DNA of 64,000 nt from an uncultured SAR116 cluster alpha proteobacterium. Lineage in GTDB: Bacteria; Pseudomonadota; Alphaproteobacteria; Puniceispirillales; Puniceispirillaceae. Shown piece after piece: positions 55,921 to 64,000 of the stretch. The translations under genes and the position numbers were made by a program. Numbering within the stretch: position 1 is the first letter of the stretch; the number at the start of each line of letters is the position of its first letter. A model generated the notes under the pieces. It was not told the origin of the DNA and did not search any database. It saw only the letters and a program-made list of their open reading frames with translations. Location: NCBI GenBank assembly GCA_902625725.1, contig CACOCY010000003.1:82905-146904 (forward strand), written 5' to 3'.

Positions 55921-57636
55921 TTGTCAAACCAAAAAAATGACGAAAGTTTACTCGTCAATGAGAACTTTGCCGATTTGCTCGCTGAGAGTTTTTCTGAGAG
56001 TACTTCAATAGAAGGTAGTGTAGTTAAAGGTACTATTATTGCGATTGAAGCAGATAATGCAATAATTGATGTTGGACTAAAATCTGAAGGTCGAATTCCA
56101 TTGAAAGAATTCACCGCCCCAGGTCAAGATCCAGAATTACAAGTTGGAGACAATGTAGAGGTCTACGTTGAACGAATGGAAGGTAAGGATGGACAAGCCC
56201 TTCTAAGCCGGGAAAAAGCTCGGCGAGAGGAAGCTTGGGTAATCTTAGAGCGTGCCTTTGAGGCACAAGAGCGTGTGACAGGAGTGATATTTGGACGAGT
56301 AAAAGGCGGATTTACTGTTGACTTATCTGGAGCGACCGCTTTCCTCCCTGGAAGTCAAGTTGATATTAGACCGATAAATGATGTAAATGCACTTATGGGC
56401 GCTCCCCAGCCGTTCCAAATATTAAAGATTGATAGAAGACGGGGAAATATCGTGGTTTCCAGAAGAGCTGTACTAGAGGAATCACGAGCGGAGGCACGTA
56501 GTGAACTAGTATCTAATTTGGTCGAAGGTCAAATCTTAAAAGGCGTTGTAAAAAATATCACTGATTATGGAGCGTTTGTAGATTTAGGAGGGGTTGACGG
56601 TTTGCTTCACGTAACAGATATTGCTTGGCGTAGAATAAACCACCCATCAGAAGCACTTACAGTCGGACAGACAGTTGATGTTCAAGTAATAAGATTCAAT
56701 GAAGACACACAGAGAATTTCCTTAGGAATGAAGCAGCTTCAAAGCGACCCATGGGAAAATGCAGTGGAAAAATTTAAGACTGGAATTCGCCTTAATGGAA
56801 GAGTTACGAACATAACTGATTACGGAGCGTTCGTCGAATTAGATGATGGTGTTGAAGGGCTTGTGCATGTGTCTGAAATGAGCTGGACCAAGAAGAATGT
56901 TCATCCTGGAAAAATTGTATCCACAAGTCAGGAAGTTGAAGTAGTTGTTTTGGAACTCGATTTAGCTAAGCGACGCATTTCTCTTGGACTAAAACAAGCT
57001 ACTGATAACCCTTGGGAAGAATTTGAAACAAACAACAAAAACGGAGATATAATTGAAGGTGAAATTAACAACATCACCGAGTTTGGATTATTTGTAGGAC
57101 TAACAGAAGATATTGATGGCCTTATTCATTTATCTGATATTTCTTGGTTATCGTCAGGTGAAGAGGTATTGGAAGGATATAATAAAGGAGATAAGGTAAA
57201 AGCGAAAATCTTAGATATCGATTTAGAAAAAGAACGTATTTCTCTAGGAATCAAGCAATTAACAAGCAATCCAGTTGCTGACGCAGCTGAAAAAGTGCGC
57301 AAAGGTGACGCCGTTACATGTATTATTACAGCCCTTACGGAGCAAGGTCTTGAAGTGCGGGTTGGAGATACATTGTCTGGTTTCATCAAACGAACTGAAC
57401 TTGCAAGAGACAGATCGGAACAAAGGGTGGAACGTTTTGCCATTGACGAGAAAGTGGATGCCCTAATCACTCAAATTGATAGTAAAAACAATAAATTAAC
57501 ACTGTCGATTAAAGCACGTGAGTTGGCGGAGGAAAAGCAAGCGATGGCAGAATATGGTTCATCAGATAGTGGCGCCAGCCTTGGAGATATTCTGGGTGCA
57601 GCTTTAGCAAAAAAGGACGATACTGGGTCTGAATGA
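55921..57636 (+). CDS. rpsA: Small ribosomal subunit protein bS1
   Basis: This 571-residue protein of six S1 RNA-binding domains recruits mRNA to the 30S subunit. Repeats start near residues 35, 120, 205, 290, 377 and 463, several with the core signature ITDYGAFVDLGGVDGLLH/ITDYGAFVELDDGVEGLVH followed by ISLGMKQL/ISLGLKQA/ISLGIKQL. The C-terminus is a short, charged tail. It starts at TTG with CGGAG ten bases upstream. It occupies the usual position between cmk and ihfB, 187 bases after cmk. Confidence 0.96.
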   Translation: MSNQKNDESLLVNENFADLLAESFSESTSIEGSVVKGTIIAIEADNAIIDVGLKSEGRIPLKEFTAPGQDPELQVGDNVEVYVERMEGKDGQALLSREKARREEAWVILERAFEAQERVTGVIFGRVKGGFTVDLSGATAFLPGSQVDIRPINDVNALMGAPQPFQILKIDRRRGNIVVSRRAVLEESRAEARSELVSNLVEGQILKGVVKNITDYGAFVDLGGVDGLLHVTDIAWRRINHPSEALTVGQTVDVQVIRFNEDTQRISLGMKQLQSDPWENAVEKFKTGIRLNGRVTNITDYGAFVELDDGVEGLVHVSEMSWTKKNVHPGKIVSTSQEVEVVVLELDLAKRRISLGLKQATDNPWEEFETNNKNGDIIEGEINNITEFGLFVGLTEDIDGLIHLSDISWLSSGEEVLEGYNKGDKVKAKILDIDLEKERISLGIKQLTSNPVADAAEKVRKGDAVTCIITALTEQGLEVRVGDTLSGFIKRTELARDRSEQRVERFAIDEKVDALITQIDSKNNKLTLSIKARELAEEKQAMAEYGSSDSGASLGDILGAALAKKDDTGSE

Positions 57637-57814
57637 TAAATAGCTATTATTCTTTTAAAAAAATAAAAAATCTCCCATTTAGTTAGGTTTTTTTTGCCAT
57701 TTATCAAAAGCTAAAGTACGATTTTAAGGTAAACTTATAAAAAGTCATTTATGTTCTAAATGGCGCAAAAATTATAAGGTCAATTTCTATTATAAAAAAG
57801 AAGGTTGATTCACT

Positions 57815-58093
57815 ATGACCAAGTCTGAACTGATAAATATGATAGCAGCGGAAAATCCAGAATTATACCACAGAGATATAGAGAGAATTGTTAATACTAT
57901 CTTTGAGACCATAATTAACTCACTAGAAAATGGTGACCGAATAGAGTTACGTGGATTTGGTGCATTTTCTGTTCGAGAACATGGTGCACGGAAGGGAAGA
58001 AATCCACGCACAGGTGAACCTGTAGACGTTGCGAAAAAAAATGTGCCTTATTTTAAAATGGGCAAAGGAATGCGTGAGAGATTAAATAAATAA
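57815..58093 (+). CDS. ihfB: Integration host factor beta subunit
   Basis: This 92-residue HU/IHF-family protein bends DNA sharply as the partner of IhfA. It begins [17 protein letters not shown] and contains the core [28 protein letters not shown], in which the arginine/proline beta-arm (NPRTG) intercalates into the minor groove. The beta-subunit assignment follows from the IHF-type [11 protein letters not shown] and position after rpsA. HU is excluded by the IhfB-type N-terminus and tail [12 protein letters not shown]. Confidence 0.95.
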   Translation: MTKSELINMIAAENPELYHRDIERIVNTIFETIINSLENGDRIELRGFGAFSVREHGARKGRNPRTGEPVDVAKKNVPYFKMGKGMRERLNK

Positions 58094-58149
58094 TCCGTTG
58101 ATTTTCTCTCTATTATAATTTTTAAATTAGAAATCTGCATATAGAAATT

Positions 58150-58542
58150 ATGTTTAGTGCTTTTCAACTTATTTTAAAACTGTTCTGGTTAGTCTTGTCT
58201 CTTTTATTGGGCGTTTTTGTTGCCATTTTTGTTGGGTCCAATACACAATTAATCACTCTATCTTTTTGGCCAGTACCCGGACAAGTAACAATTGTAGTTT
58301 GGTTAGTCGTTATATTGGCATTCAGCGTTGGACTAGTTATTGGCGCCCTTATTATTTGGGTTAATTCAATATTATATATCAGAGCTACAAGGCAGAAATT
58401 TAGGCAAAGCCAAATAAACTCTGATAATAAAAATAAAAGTGAAAATGAGAGCTATCTTGTATTTGATCGGTCAGACGTTGGGCAGCTTTCAGATAACAAG
58501 AAAATTAAACATAGTTTAAGCACATATACTACAGGTCCTTAA
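58150..58542 (+). CDS. lapA: LapA-like (DUF1049) membrane protein
   Basis: This 130-residue protein has two transmembrane segments (about 5-28 and 44-70) and a cytoplasmic polar tail of about 50 residues. The first segment, WLVLSLLLGVFVAIFVGSNTQLITLSFWPVPGQV, matches the LapA/DUF1049 pattern. In E. coli LapA acts with LapB in controlling LpxC degradation and LPS synthesis, but LapB is not encoded here. It lies between ihfB and trpF, with only two bases separating it from trpF. Confidence 0.8.
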   Translation: MFSAFQLILKLFWLVLSLLLGVFVAIFVGSNTQLITLSFWPVPGQVTIVVWLVVILAFSVGLVIGALIIWVNSILYIRATRQKFRQSQINSDNKNKSENESYLVFDRSDVGQLSDNKKIKHSLSTYTTGP

Positions 58543-58544
58543 GC

Positions 58545-59192
58545 ATGAAAGTAAAAATATGTGGTTTAAAAACACCGTCCGATATCGATTTTTGTGTTAG
58601 GGCTAACGCAGATTTTATAGGCTTAGTTTTTTTTGACAAATCGCCGCGGCATTTAACTTTGGCTGAAGCACTTAAATTATCACAGTATTACACTAATACT
58701 TATACTAATTCTAATTTAAAAAAGGTAGCCTTATGCGTCAACCCATCAAATACTGAATTGGACCAAATTATTGGCTCATCGAAAGCTGACTACTTACAAC
58801 TACATGGAACGGAGTCACCAGCAAGAGTAGAGGATATTAGACAAAAATACGGGATACCTACAATTAAAGCCATACGTGTGGAAAACGAACTAGATGTCAA
58901 AGCTAGTCAAAAGTACAAAAGTTATACTGACTGGTTGCTATTTGATGCCGCTTACTCTGCTCACTTGGCCCCAGGCGGTCACGGGAAAAGCTTTAATTGG
59001 TCGCTTCTTTCAGATTTTGATAGTGAGGTGCCATGGATGCTGGCTGGTGGGCTTCGCCCAGATAACGTTGCTATTGCAATATCCGAGACGAAACCTTACG
59101 CAGTTGACGTTTCTTCGGGTGTTGAAATTGAAATAGGTGTAAAAGATCCTTTGCTTATATCAGCCTTTGTAGAGTCGGCAAAAATGAGCTAG
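58545..59192 (+). CDS. trpF: Phosphoribosylanthranilate isomerase
   Basis: This 215-residue TIM-barrel enzyme isomerises phosphoribosylanthranilate to the carboxyphenylamino-deoxyribulose phosphate in tryptophan synthesis. The catalytic Cys is in VKICGLKTP, the general acid Asp in LLFDAAY, and phosphate-binding glycines appear in MLAGGLRPDNV and VDVSSGVEIEIGVKD. It precedes trpB and trpA in the usual alphaproteobacterial order, away from trpE, which is not in this window. Confidence 0.95.
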   Translation: MKVKICGLKTPSDIDFCVRANADFIGLVFFDKSPRHLTLAEALKLSQYYTNTYTNSNLKKVALCVNPSNTELDQIIGSSKADYLQLHGTESPARVEDIRQKYGIPTIKAIRVENELDVKASQKYKSYTDWLLFDAAYSAHLAPGGHGKSFNWSLLSDFDSEVPWMLAGGLRPDNVAIAISETKPYAVDVSSGVEIEIGVKDPLLISAFVESAKMS

Positions 59193-59268
59193 TCTATTCT
59201 TACATATAAACGTCAGGGCAAATTTGCATGTGACTTTTAATCATTAATAACAAATGGATAATTTTTAG

Positions 59269-60492
59269 ATGAACGAAACTCAGCCAAATTCCTTTAAAAC
59301 AATGCCGGATGAAAATGGCAGATTTGGTATTCATGGAGGTAGATTTGTTGCAGAAACATTAATGCCTTTGATATTGCAGGTTGAAGCAGCTTATAATGAA
59401 GTCAAAACAGACCCTGATTTTGAAGCGGAATTGCTGTATTTCCAGAAATATTATGTAGGCAGACCATCTCCTTTATATTTTGCTGAACGCCTTACTGAGC
59501 ACTATGGCGGAGCGAAATTATACTTAAAGAGAGACGAGCTAAACCACACAGGCGCCCATAAGATTAACAATGTGCTTGGTCAGGCACTACTCGCAAAAAA
59601 AATGGGAAAAACAAAAATCATTGCTGAAACAGGGGCCGGGCAACATGGGGTAGCTACTGCAACGGCTTGCGCATTATTTAATCTTGAATGCGAGGTTTTC
59701 ATGGGGGCTGAGGATGTTAAACGTCAAAAGCCAAATGTAGATAGGATGCGTCTATTAGGGGCCACCGTACACCCCGTTAACTCTGGTACATCCACATTAA
59801 AAGACGCAATGAACGAAGCACTTCGCTATTGGGTGGCTCATCCTGACACCCATTTTTATATTATTGGCACAGTTGCAGGGCCGCACCCATATCCTGAAAT
59901 GGTTAGAAATTTCCAGTCTGTCATTGGAAAAGAAGCAAAAGAGCAATTGTTTGAGGCTGAAGGGCGATTGCCAGACGCACTTATTGCTTGTATTGGCGGC
60001 GGCTCAAACGCACTTGGCCTATTTCACCCATTTCTAGATGATACTGATGTTGCTATTTATGGAGTTGAAGCTGCTGGTCTGGGAATTGATAGCGGAATGC
60101 ATGCTGCAAGCCTTACCGGCGGAACACCTGGCATTTTACATGGCAATCGAACTTATTTATTACAAAATGATGATGGACAGATATTAGATGCTCATTCTAT
60201 ATCGGCTGGTCTTGATTATCCCGGCATTGGACCAGAGCATTCCTGGCTTCATGATATAGGACGTGTTAATTATGTTAGTGCAACAGACGAAGAGGCGTTG
60301 GTACAGTTTCAGTTATGCTCCAGGCTGGAAGGGATTATACCTGCTCTTGAGCCGTCGCACGCACTCGCATTCGCTGCAAAACAATTACCCTTAATGAATA
60401 AAGAACAAATTGTAATCCTGAATCTGTGCGGTCGCGGGGATAAAGATCTTGAAGCAGTCCTGCCTAAGCTGGATAAGCGCGGTTTACTATAG
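59269..60492 (+). CDS. trpB: Tryptophan synthase beta chain
   Basis: This 407-residue PLP enzyme condenses indole and serine to tryptophan. The PLP-binding lysine is in [21 protein letters not shown]; the phosphate-binding glycine cluster is [16 protein letters not shown] and the C-terminal [20 protein letters not shown] segment ([16 protein letters not shown]) are typical of TrpB1. It receives indole through a tunnel from TrpA. It is separated from trpF by 76 bases and from trpA by 31. Confidence 0.97.
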   Translation: MNETQPNSFKTMPDENGRFGIHGGRFVAETLMPLILQVEAAYNEVKTDPDFEAELLYFQKYYVGRPSPLYFAERLTEHYGGAKLYLKRDELNHTGAHKINNVLGQALLAKKMGKTKIIAETGAGQHGVATATACALFNLECEVFMGAEDVKRQKPNVDRMRLLGATVHPVNSGTSTLKDAMNEALRYWVAHPDTHFYIIGTVAGPHPYPEMVRNFQSVIGKEAKEQLFEAEGRLPDALIACIGGGSNALGLFHPFLDDTDVAIYGVEAAGLGIDSGMHAASLTGGTPGILHGNRTYLLQNDDGQILDAHSISAGLDYPGIGPEHSWLHDIGRVNYVSATDEEALVQFQLCSRLEGIIPALEPSHALAFAAKQLPLMNKEQIVILNLCGRGDKDLEAVLPKLDKRGLL

Positions 60493-60523
60493 GAAACTCC
60501 AAATAAAGGTCGAAACAAATTAA

Positions 60524-61351
60524 ATGAGCAAAAGATTAGCCACAAGGTTTGCAAAAGCAAATCAAGAAAACAGGGGTATTTTAGGTATTTTCGTATCTGC
60601 GGGAGACCCTGATATTAATACCAGCATTAAAATATTAGATGGCCTAGTTGAAGCTGGCGTGGATATGATAGAACTTGGAATGCCATTTTCTGATCCAATG
60701 GCAGATGGCCCTGCTATTCAAGCAGCAAGCCTGCGTGCTATAAAATCAGGTATGACCCTAAAAGGTAGTCTTGAGATAGCGTCTCAATTCCGTGAAAAAC
60801 ATGCCAATACTCCTTTGATTTTGATGGGGTATTATAACCCTATTTATCGATATGGTGTTGATCTATTTCTTAAAGATGCAGAGGCAGCAGGAGCAGACGG
60901 TCTTATAATCGTAGACCTTCCACCTGAAGAGGATGTAGAGCTGTGTGAGCCAAGTCAAAATTCAGAACTAGATTTTATCAGACTAATCACACCAACAACC
61001 CTGGGCGATAGATTGCCTTTTGTTTTGGAAAAGGCATCTGGTTTTATTTATTACGTCTCAATAGCGGGCATTACTGGCACAAAATCTGCTCAAATGGAAA
61101 CTATATCCAGCGCTGTAAATAGAATAAAGCAGGTTAGCGATCTACCCGTTGTAACTGGTTTTGGTATCAGAACAGCAGAACAGGCAGCACATATTTCCTC
61201 GCTAGGGGATGGCGCTATTGTGGGCTCCGCAGTAGTGCAGATTATAGCAGAATCCGATGCGCAGAACTTGTCAACTGAAGATACTGCCAGAAAAGTGAGT
61301 AATTTTACAAAATCGCTCGTCGATGCGATATCTGCTCATAAGCCTGAATAA
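60524..61351 (+). CDS. trpA: Tryptophan synthase alpha chain
   Basis: This 275-residue TIM-barrel enzyme converts indole-3-glycerol phosphate to indole and glyceraldehyde-3-phosphate. The catalytic Glu and Asp are in MIELGMPFSDPMADGPAIQ and GLIIVDLPPEE. The phosphate-binding loop is near YYVSIAGITGTKS, with the GFGIRTAEQ strand downstream. Its stop is 82 bases before the folC start I chose; alphaproteobacterial genomes I know usually place accD in this gap, and it is absent here. Confidence 0.97.
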   Translation: MSKRLATRFAKANQENRGILGIFVSAGDPDINTSIKILDGLVEAGVDMIELGMPFSDPMADGPAIQAASLRAIKSGMTLKGSLEIASQFREKHANTPLILMGYYNPIYRYGVDLFLKDAEAAGADGLIIVDLPPEEDVELCEPSQNSELDFIRLITPTTLGDRLPFVLEKASGFIYYVSIAGITGTKSAQMETISSAVNRIKQVSDLPVVTGFGIRTAEQAAHISSLGDGAIVGSAVVQIIAESDAQNLSTEDTARKVSNFTKSLVDAISAHKPE

Positions 61352-61433
61352 AAAATATATTCAAATTATTGTAACGTATGGATAATAAGAAAATAGCAGA
61401 ATAATGATCCTTAAACATACGAAGGAGATGCGT

Positions 61434-62711
61434 ATGCTTACAGAAAGCCTTGATAGGCTAGCACTTCTTCACCCAAAGCTTATTGACCTTGGGCTTGAGA
61501 GGACCCATCAACTCCTTAAAAAGGCTGGAAGTCCACACCAGAAACTACCGCCTATATTTCACGTAGCAGGCACTAATGGAAAAGGATCTGTCAGTGCATA
61601 TCTGTTTGCTATCGCCAATCAACTTGGGCTTAAGACACATTGTTACACCTCGCCACATTTATGTAGATTTAATGAACGAATTCGAATTGCAAATAACCTA
61701 ATCGATGATGAAGCGCTTTTACGCGTTTTGGACGAGGTAGAGAAGCTTAACCAGAATACCCCAATTACATTTTATGAAATTACAACCGTCGCTGCATTCA
61801 TGGCATTTGCAAAAATACCCGCAGATCTGCTTATTTTGGAGACTGGTCTTGGTGGCAGGCTGGACTCAACAAACGTAATCAAAAATCCATTAGTGTCTAT
61901 TATTACCCCTATCGCACGAGATCATGAGCATTTTCTGGGCTCTGAGCTGACACAGATAGCGAGTGAAAAAGCAGGTATAATCAAAAAAAATGTGCCTGTA
62001 ATTAGTGCCTCTCAAATTAAGGAGGTAGAGGAAACCCTAAAAGAAAAAGCAAGCGAGATGGATGCTCCCATTTTTTTTGAAGGGGCTGATTTCATCTGGG
62101 AGCAAATAAGCACAGGAGAGGTAAAACTAAAATGTAAAAATGGAATTTTTACACTGCCAAAACCCTCACTAATCGGACAGCATCAAATACAAAATGCAGC
62201 CCTTGCAGCTGCATCGATTATCTATAGTAATAACTTCACTCCTTTAAATGATGGATTATTTTCTGGTATCGCGTTCGCAAAATGGCCTGGCCGGGTACAA
62301 CGCATCGATCTAGGAAAATTAACTAATTACCGTAGTGCGAGACCAATATGGATTGATGGAGCGCATAATTCGCATAGTGCAACGGCTCTTGCAGCCTCTC
62401 TTGCACAAATAACCGATGAGAGATGGACACTCATTGCAGGGATGCTTAACACACGAAAAACAGGTGACGTTTTTTTGCCCTTAAAAGACCTCATCAGCGA
62501 AATATTCACCGTATCTATACCAGGACAACCTGCAAGCCTATCAGCTGAAGAACTCTCAGAAAACTGTCAGACTCTGGGCATCAAATCAACAGCAAAGCCG
62601 AATCTTGACGCAGCACTTTCAGCAACAAGTGAAATAGACCACGTGATTATTTGCGGTTCCTTATATTTAGCGGGATATGCGCTATCGTATAATGACACAT
62701 TGCCAGACTGA
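61434..62711 (+). CDS. folC: Bifunctional folylpolyglutamate synthase/dihydrofolate synthase
   Basis: This Mur-ligase-type enzyme attaches glutamate to dihydropteroate and folates. The P-loop is VAGTNGKGSVSAYL, the family's omega-loop and Mg ligand region follow (TSPHLCRFNERIRI), and RGLQ-type GRVQRIDLGK and IDGAHNSHSATALA occur in the C-terminal domain. I choose the ATG at 61434 because AAGGAG lies six bases upstream; a longer frame starts at 61404. The product is 425 residues, typical. It is located between trpA and trxA, as in many alphaproteobacteria. Confidence 0.95.
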   Translation: MLTESLDRLALLHPKLIDLGLERTHQLLKKAGSPHQKLPPIFHVAGTNGKGSVSAYLFAIANQLGLKTHCYTSPHLCRFNERIRIANNLIDDEALLRVLDEVEKLNQNTPITFYEITTVAAFMAFAKIPADLLILETGLGGRLDSTNVIKNPLVSIITPIARDHEHFLGSELTQIASEKAGIIKKNVPVISASQIKEVEETLKEKASEMDAPIFFEGADFIWEQISTGEVKLKCKNGIFTLPKPSLIGQHQIQNAALAAASIIYSNNFTPLNDGLFSGIAFAKWPGRVQRIDLGKLTNYRSARPIWIDGAHNSHSATALAASLAQITDERWTLIAGMLNTRKTGDVFLPLKDLISEIFTVSIPGQPASLSAEELSENCQTLGIKSTAKPNLDAALSATSEIDHVIICGSLYLAGYALSYNDTLPD

Positions 62712-62763
62712 TGTACTCATTTATTCAACCATCAACTTATTTTTAAAAAACATTGTCGAATGA

Positions 62764-63084
62764 TTATAAATTTTCTTTCACCCATTGCTCTAATTGTGAT
62801 TTTGGCAGAGCACCAATTTTTTCAGCGACAACTTCGCCATTTTTAAACATCAACAAAGTTGGTATTCCCCGCACCCCATAGCTTTGCGGAGTTACTGGAT
62901 TATCGTCAATATTTACCTTGACAATATCAACTTGACCTTCGAGTGAATTTGAAATCTCTTCTAGTGCCGGGCTAATAGCGCGGCAAGGCCCACACCATTC
63001 AGCCCAAAAATCAACAACTATTGGTCCAGCTGCTTTTATGACATCAGTGTCAAAGTTAGAATCGGTTGAGTTTTTAGTAGCCAT
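62764..63084 (-). CDS. trxA: Thioredoxin 1
   Basis: This 106-residue thioredoxin has the active site [13 protein letters not shown] and the conserved cis-proline segment [22 protein letters not shown]. It reduces protein disulfides for ribonucleotide reductase, peroxiredoxins and methionine sulfoxide reductases. It is encoded opposite to folC and downstream of addA, as in other alphaproteobacteria, where the addA-trxA-folC neighbourhood recurs. No membrane anchor. Confidence 0.97.
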   Translation of the reverse strand: MATKNSTDSNFDTDVIKAAGPIVVDFWAEWCGPCRAISPALEEISNSLEGQVDIVKVNIDDNPVTPQSYGVRGIPTLLMFKNGEVVAEKIGALPKSQLEQWVKENL

Positions 63085-63161
63085 GCTAATTCCTTTGTAC
63101 TTAAAAATAATCCTTATTAGTTAGTAATAAATGTACCCATTGGTAAATAGTTTATGAAAAT

Positions 63162-64000
63162 TTATTTTTTGTCATTAAATGCTTTTAAACCTATTATTTT
63201 ATTTAAATAAGCATTCAATTGCCCGTTTAAAAGAGGCATGACTTCCGCGGATTGTGTCCAAATAAGAAAACTATGAAATGATCTGTCTGGATAGAGTTGT
63301 TTTAGCAATCCCATATAGAGCGCCATTTGACGGAGATAGGTCTGGGGCGGATTAACAGAAGGCCGCCCGGTTTTGAAATCTGCTAGTTTGATATAAGTAT
63401 CAGTAACAATCAATCTATCTATCTGCCCAGATATTTCCAGCTCTCCAATTCTGCCAATTATAGCTGTCTCAACTAGTGACTCTTTTGAAAACAAATCGCT
63501 GCATTCCTTATGATGAAGGATAGCATATACCTCACCAAACAGCATTGTTACCTCTTGCTGAGATAGTTTTGGCATTTGTTTTTTTATATATCGAGTAGCT
63601 GTTGTTTCCTGTTCGGATTCAGGAAATAAAGGGAGTCTTTCAAGTAACGTATGAATTAGATTCCCCCTCTCAATTGCTTCTAGCTGGGCCTTTTGGTGCG
63701 GTGCTAACTGTTGCTCATCTGATTGCCATTCGGAAGGACGGATAATTGCGCCTTTTGTCTTGGCATAATTATTAGGAAACTCATCATACCAATTTGGAAC
63801 AGTTGCTACTATTTTCTCTTGCTTTATAGATGGCTCTTCCTTTTTTCTGGTTTTTGTTGATGGGGCAAATTGAAGCTTTAATATACCATCGATATCCACA
63901 CATGCTGGATCATTAGAAATCGTATCCCTCAATAATTGATACCAGCTATTTTTAATAACCCTCCGTGCCGGTGCTTCCCATCCAGCAATGATAAGAGCCT
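63162..64000 (-). CDS. addA: Double-strand break repair helicase-nuclease AddA, C-terminal part
   Basis: The frame stays open to the right edge of the window, so only the last 279 codons or so are seen. The upstream end reads LIIAGWEAPARRVI and NSWYQLL, matching the AddA helicase-to-nuclease linker. The nuclease domain follows with the RecB-type PD-(D/E)XK motif: GQIDRLIV with the catalytic aspartate, then LADFKTGRPS with the D-x-K pair. With AddB it processes double-strand ends for RecA loading in alphaproteobacteria. The visible part is intact, with no frameshift. It lies 77 bases upstream of trxA. Confidence 0.9.
   Translation of the reverse strand, partial: ALIIAGWEAPARRVIKNSWYQLLRDTISNDPACVDIDGILKLQFAPSTKTRKKEEPSIKQEKIVATVPNWYDEFPNNYAKTKGAIIRPSEWQSDEQQLAPHQKAQLEAIERGNLIHTLLERLPLFPESEQETTATRYIKKQMPKLSQQEVTMLFGEVYAILHHKECSDLFSKESLVETAIIGRIGELEISGQIDRLIVTDTYIKLADFKTGRPSVNPPQTYLRQMALYMGLLKQLYPDRSFHSFLIWTQSAEVMPLLNGQLNAYLNKIIGLKAFNDKK

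Overview
The window is a 64 kb chromosomal segment of an AT-rich (roughly mid-30s percent G+C by eye) free-living alphaproteobacterium, probably a marine lineage near SAR116/Puniceispirillales. The class assignment rests on alphaproteobacterial markers: an FzlA-type GST-fold protein, an Irr-type Fur regulator, a TIGR02300 zinc-ribbon/acidic protein, a complex I NDUFA9-like protein, and the block tRNA-Ala / TIGR02300 / aroA-cmk-rpsA-ihfB-lapA-trpF-trpB-trpA-folC / trxA / addA. The lineage guess is inference. I see no phage, insertion sequence, CRISPR array or rRNA.

Layout. 1-5.4 kb: 3' part of a ureohydrolase (guanidine hydrolase-like), a small unknown gene, a complete TRAP transporter (dctPQM) and a convergent M24 metallopeptidase. 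5.5-12.7 kb: a DMT exporter, then a phosphate island (soluble PhoR-like kinase, PhoB, a PhoB-box array, a Pit transporter, and further on a PsiE-like protein), with a Nudix hydrolase, an alpha/beta hydrolase and an orphan terminator that may mark a small RNA. 12.9-18.7 kb: long-form queF, then a minus-strand run of small stress-type genes (DUF4174, DUF2652, GFA, chalcone-isomerase-like, rhodanese, ABM) interspersed with three related sRNA-like elements. 18.9-31.5 kb: tRNA-Ser, lepA, leuA, the thrS-infC-rpmI-rplT-pheS-pheT translation cluster (infC apparently starts at AUA) and a GT4 glycosyltransferase. 31.6-43.5 kb: hydrolase, fzlA, GNAT, uppP, then an unusual pair: an 1839-residue glutamate-synthase-like protein overlapping a CysJ-like diflavin reductase, and the NDUFA9-like gene. 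43.8-52.6 kb: copper chaperone, gap, katG with a candidate Irr box, irr, nitroreductase, a short RNase D, lptC-lptA-lptB, rhodanese. 52.8-64 kb: tRNA-Ala and the aroA-to-addA block.

The strongest candidate for an undescribed system is the GOGAT-like/diflavin-reductase pair at 34.9-42.2 kb. The large subunit has the glutaminase, central, FMN and GXGXG domains, but its iron-sulfur motif is one residue short and it carries an extra C-terminal tail of about 200 residues. The overlapping downstream gene is not the usual gltD but a flavodoxin/FAD/NADPH reductase of the sulfite-reductase type. This suggests a glutamate synthase, or a related amidotransferase-oxidoreductase, fed with electrons by a diflavin protein.

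Other noteworthy items are the three-copy sRNA-like family, a PhoB array with 11-bp periodicity upstream of pit, an Irr-box-like palindrome at the katG promoter, the AUA start of infC, and the absence of accD and rpoN from positions where I would expect them in alphaproteobacteria.
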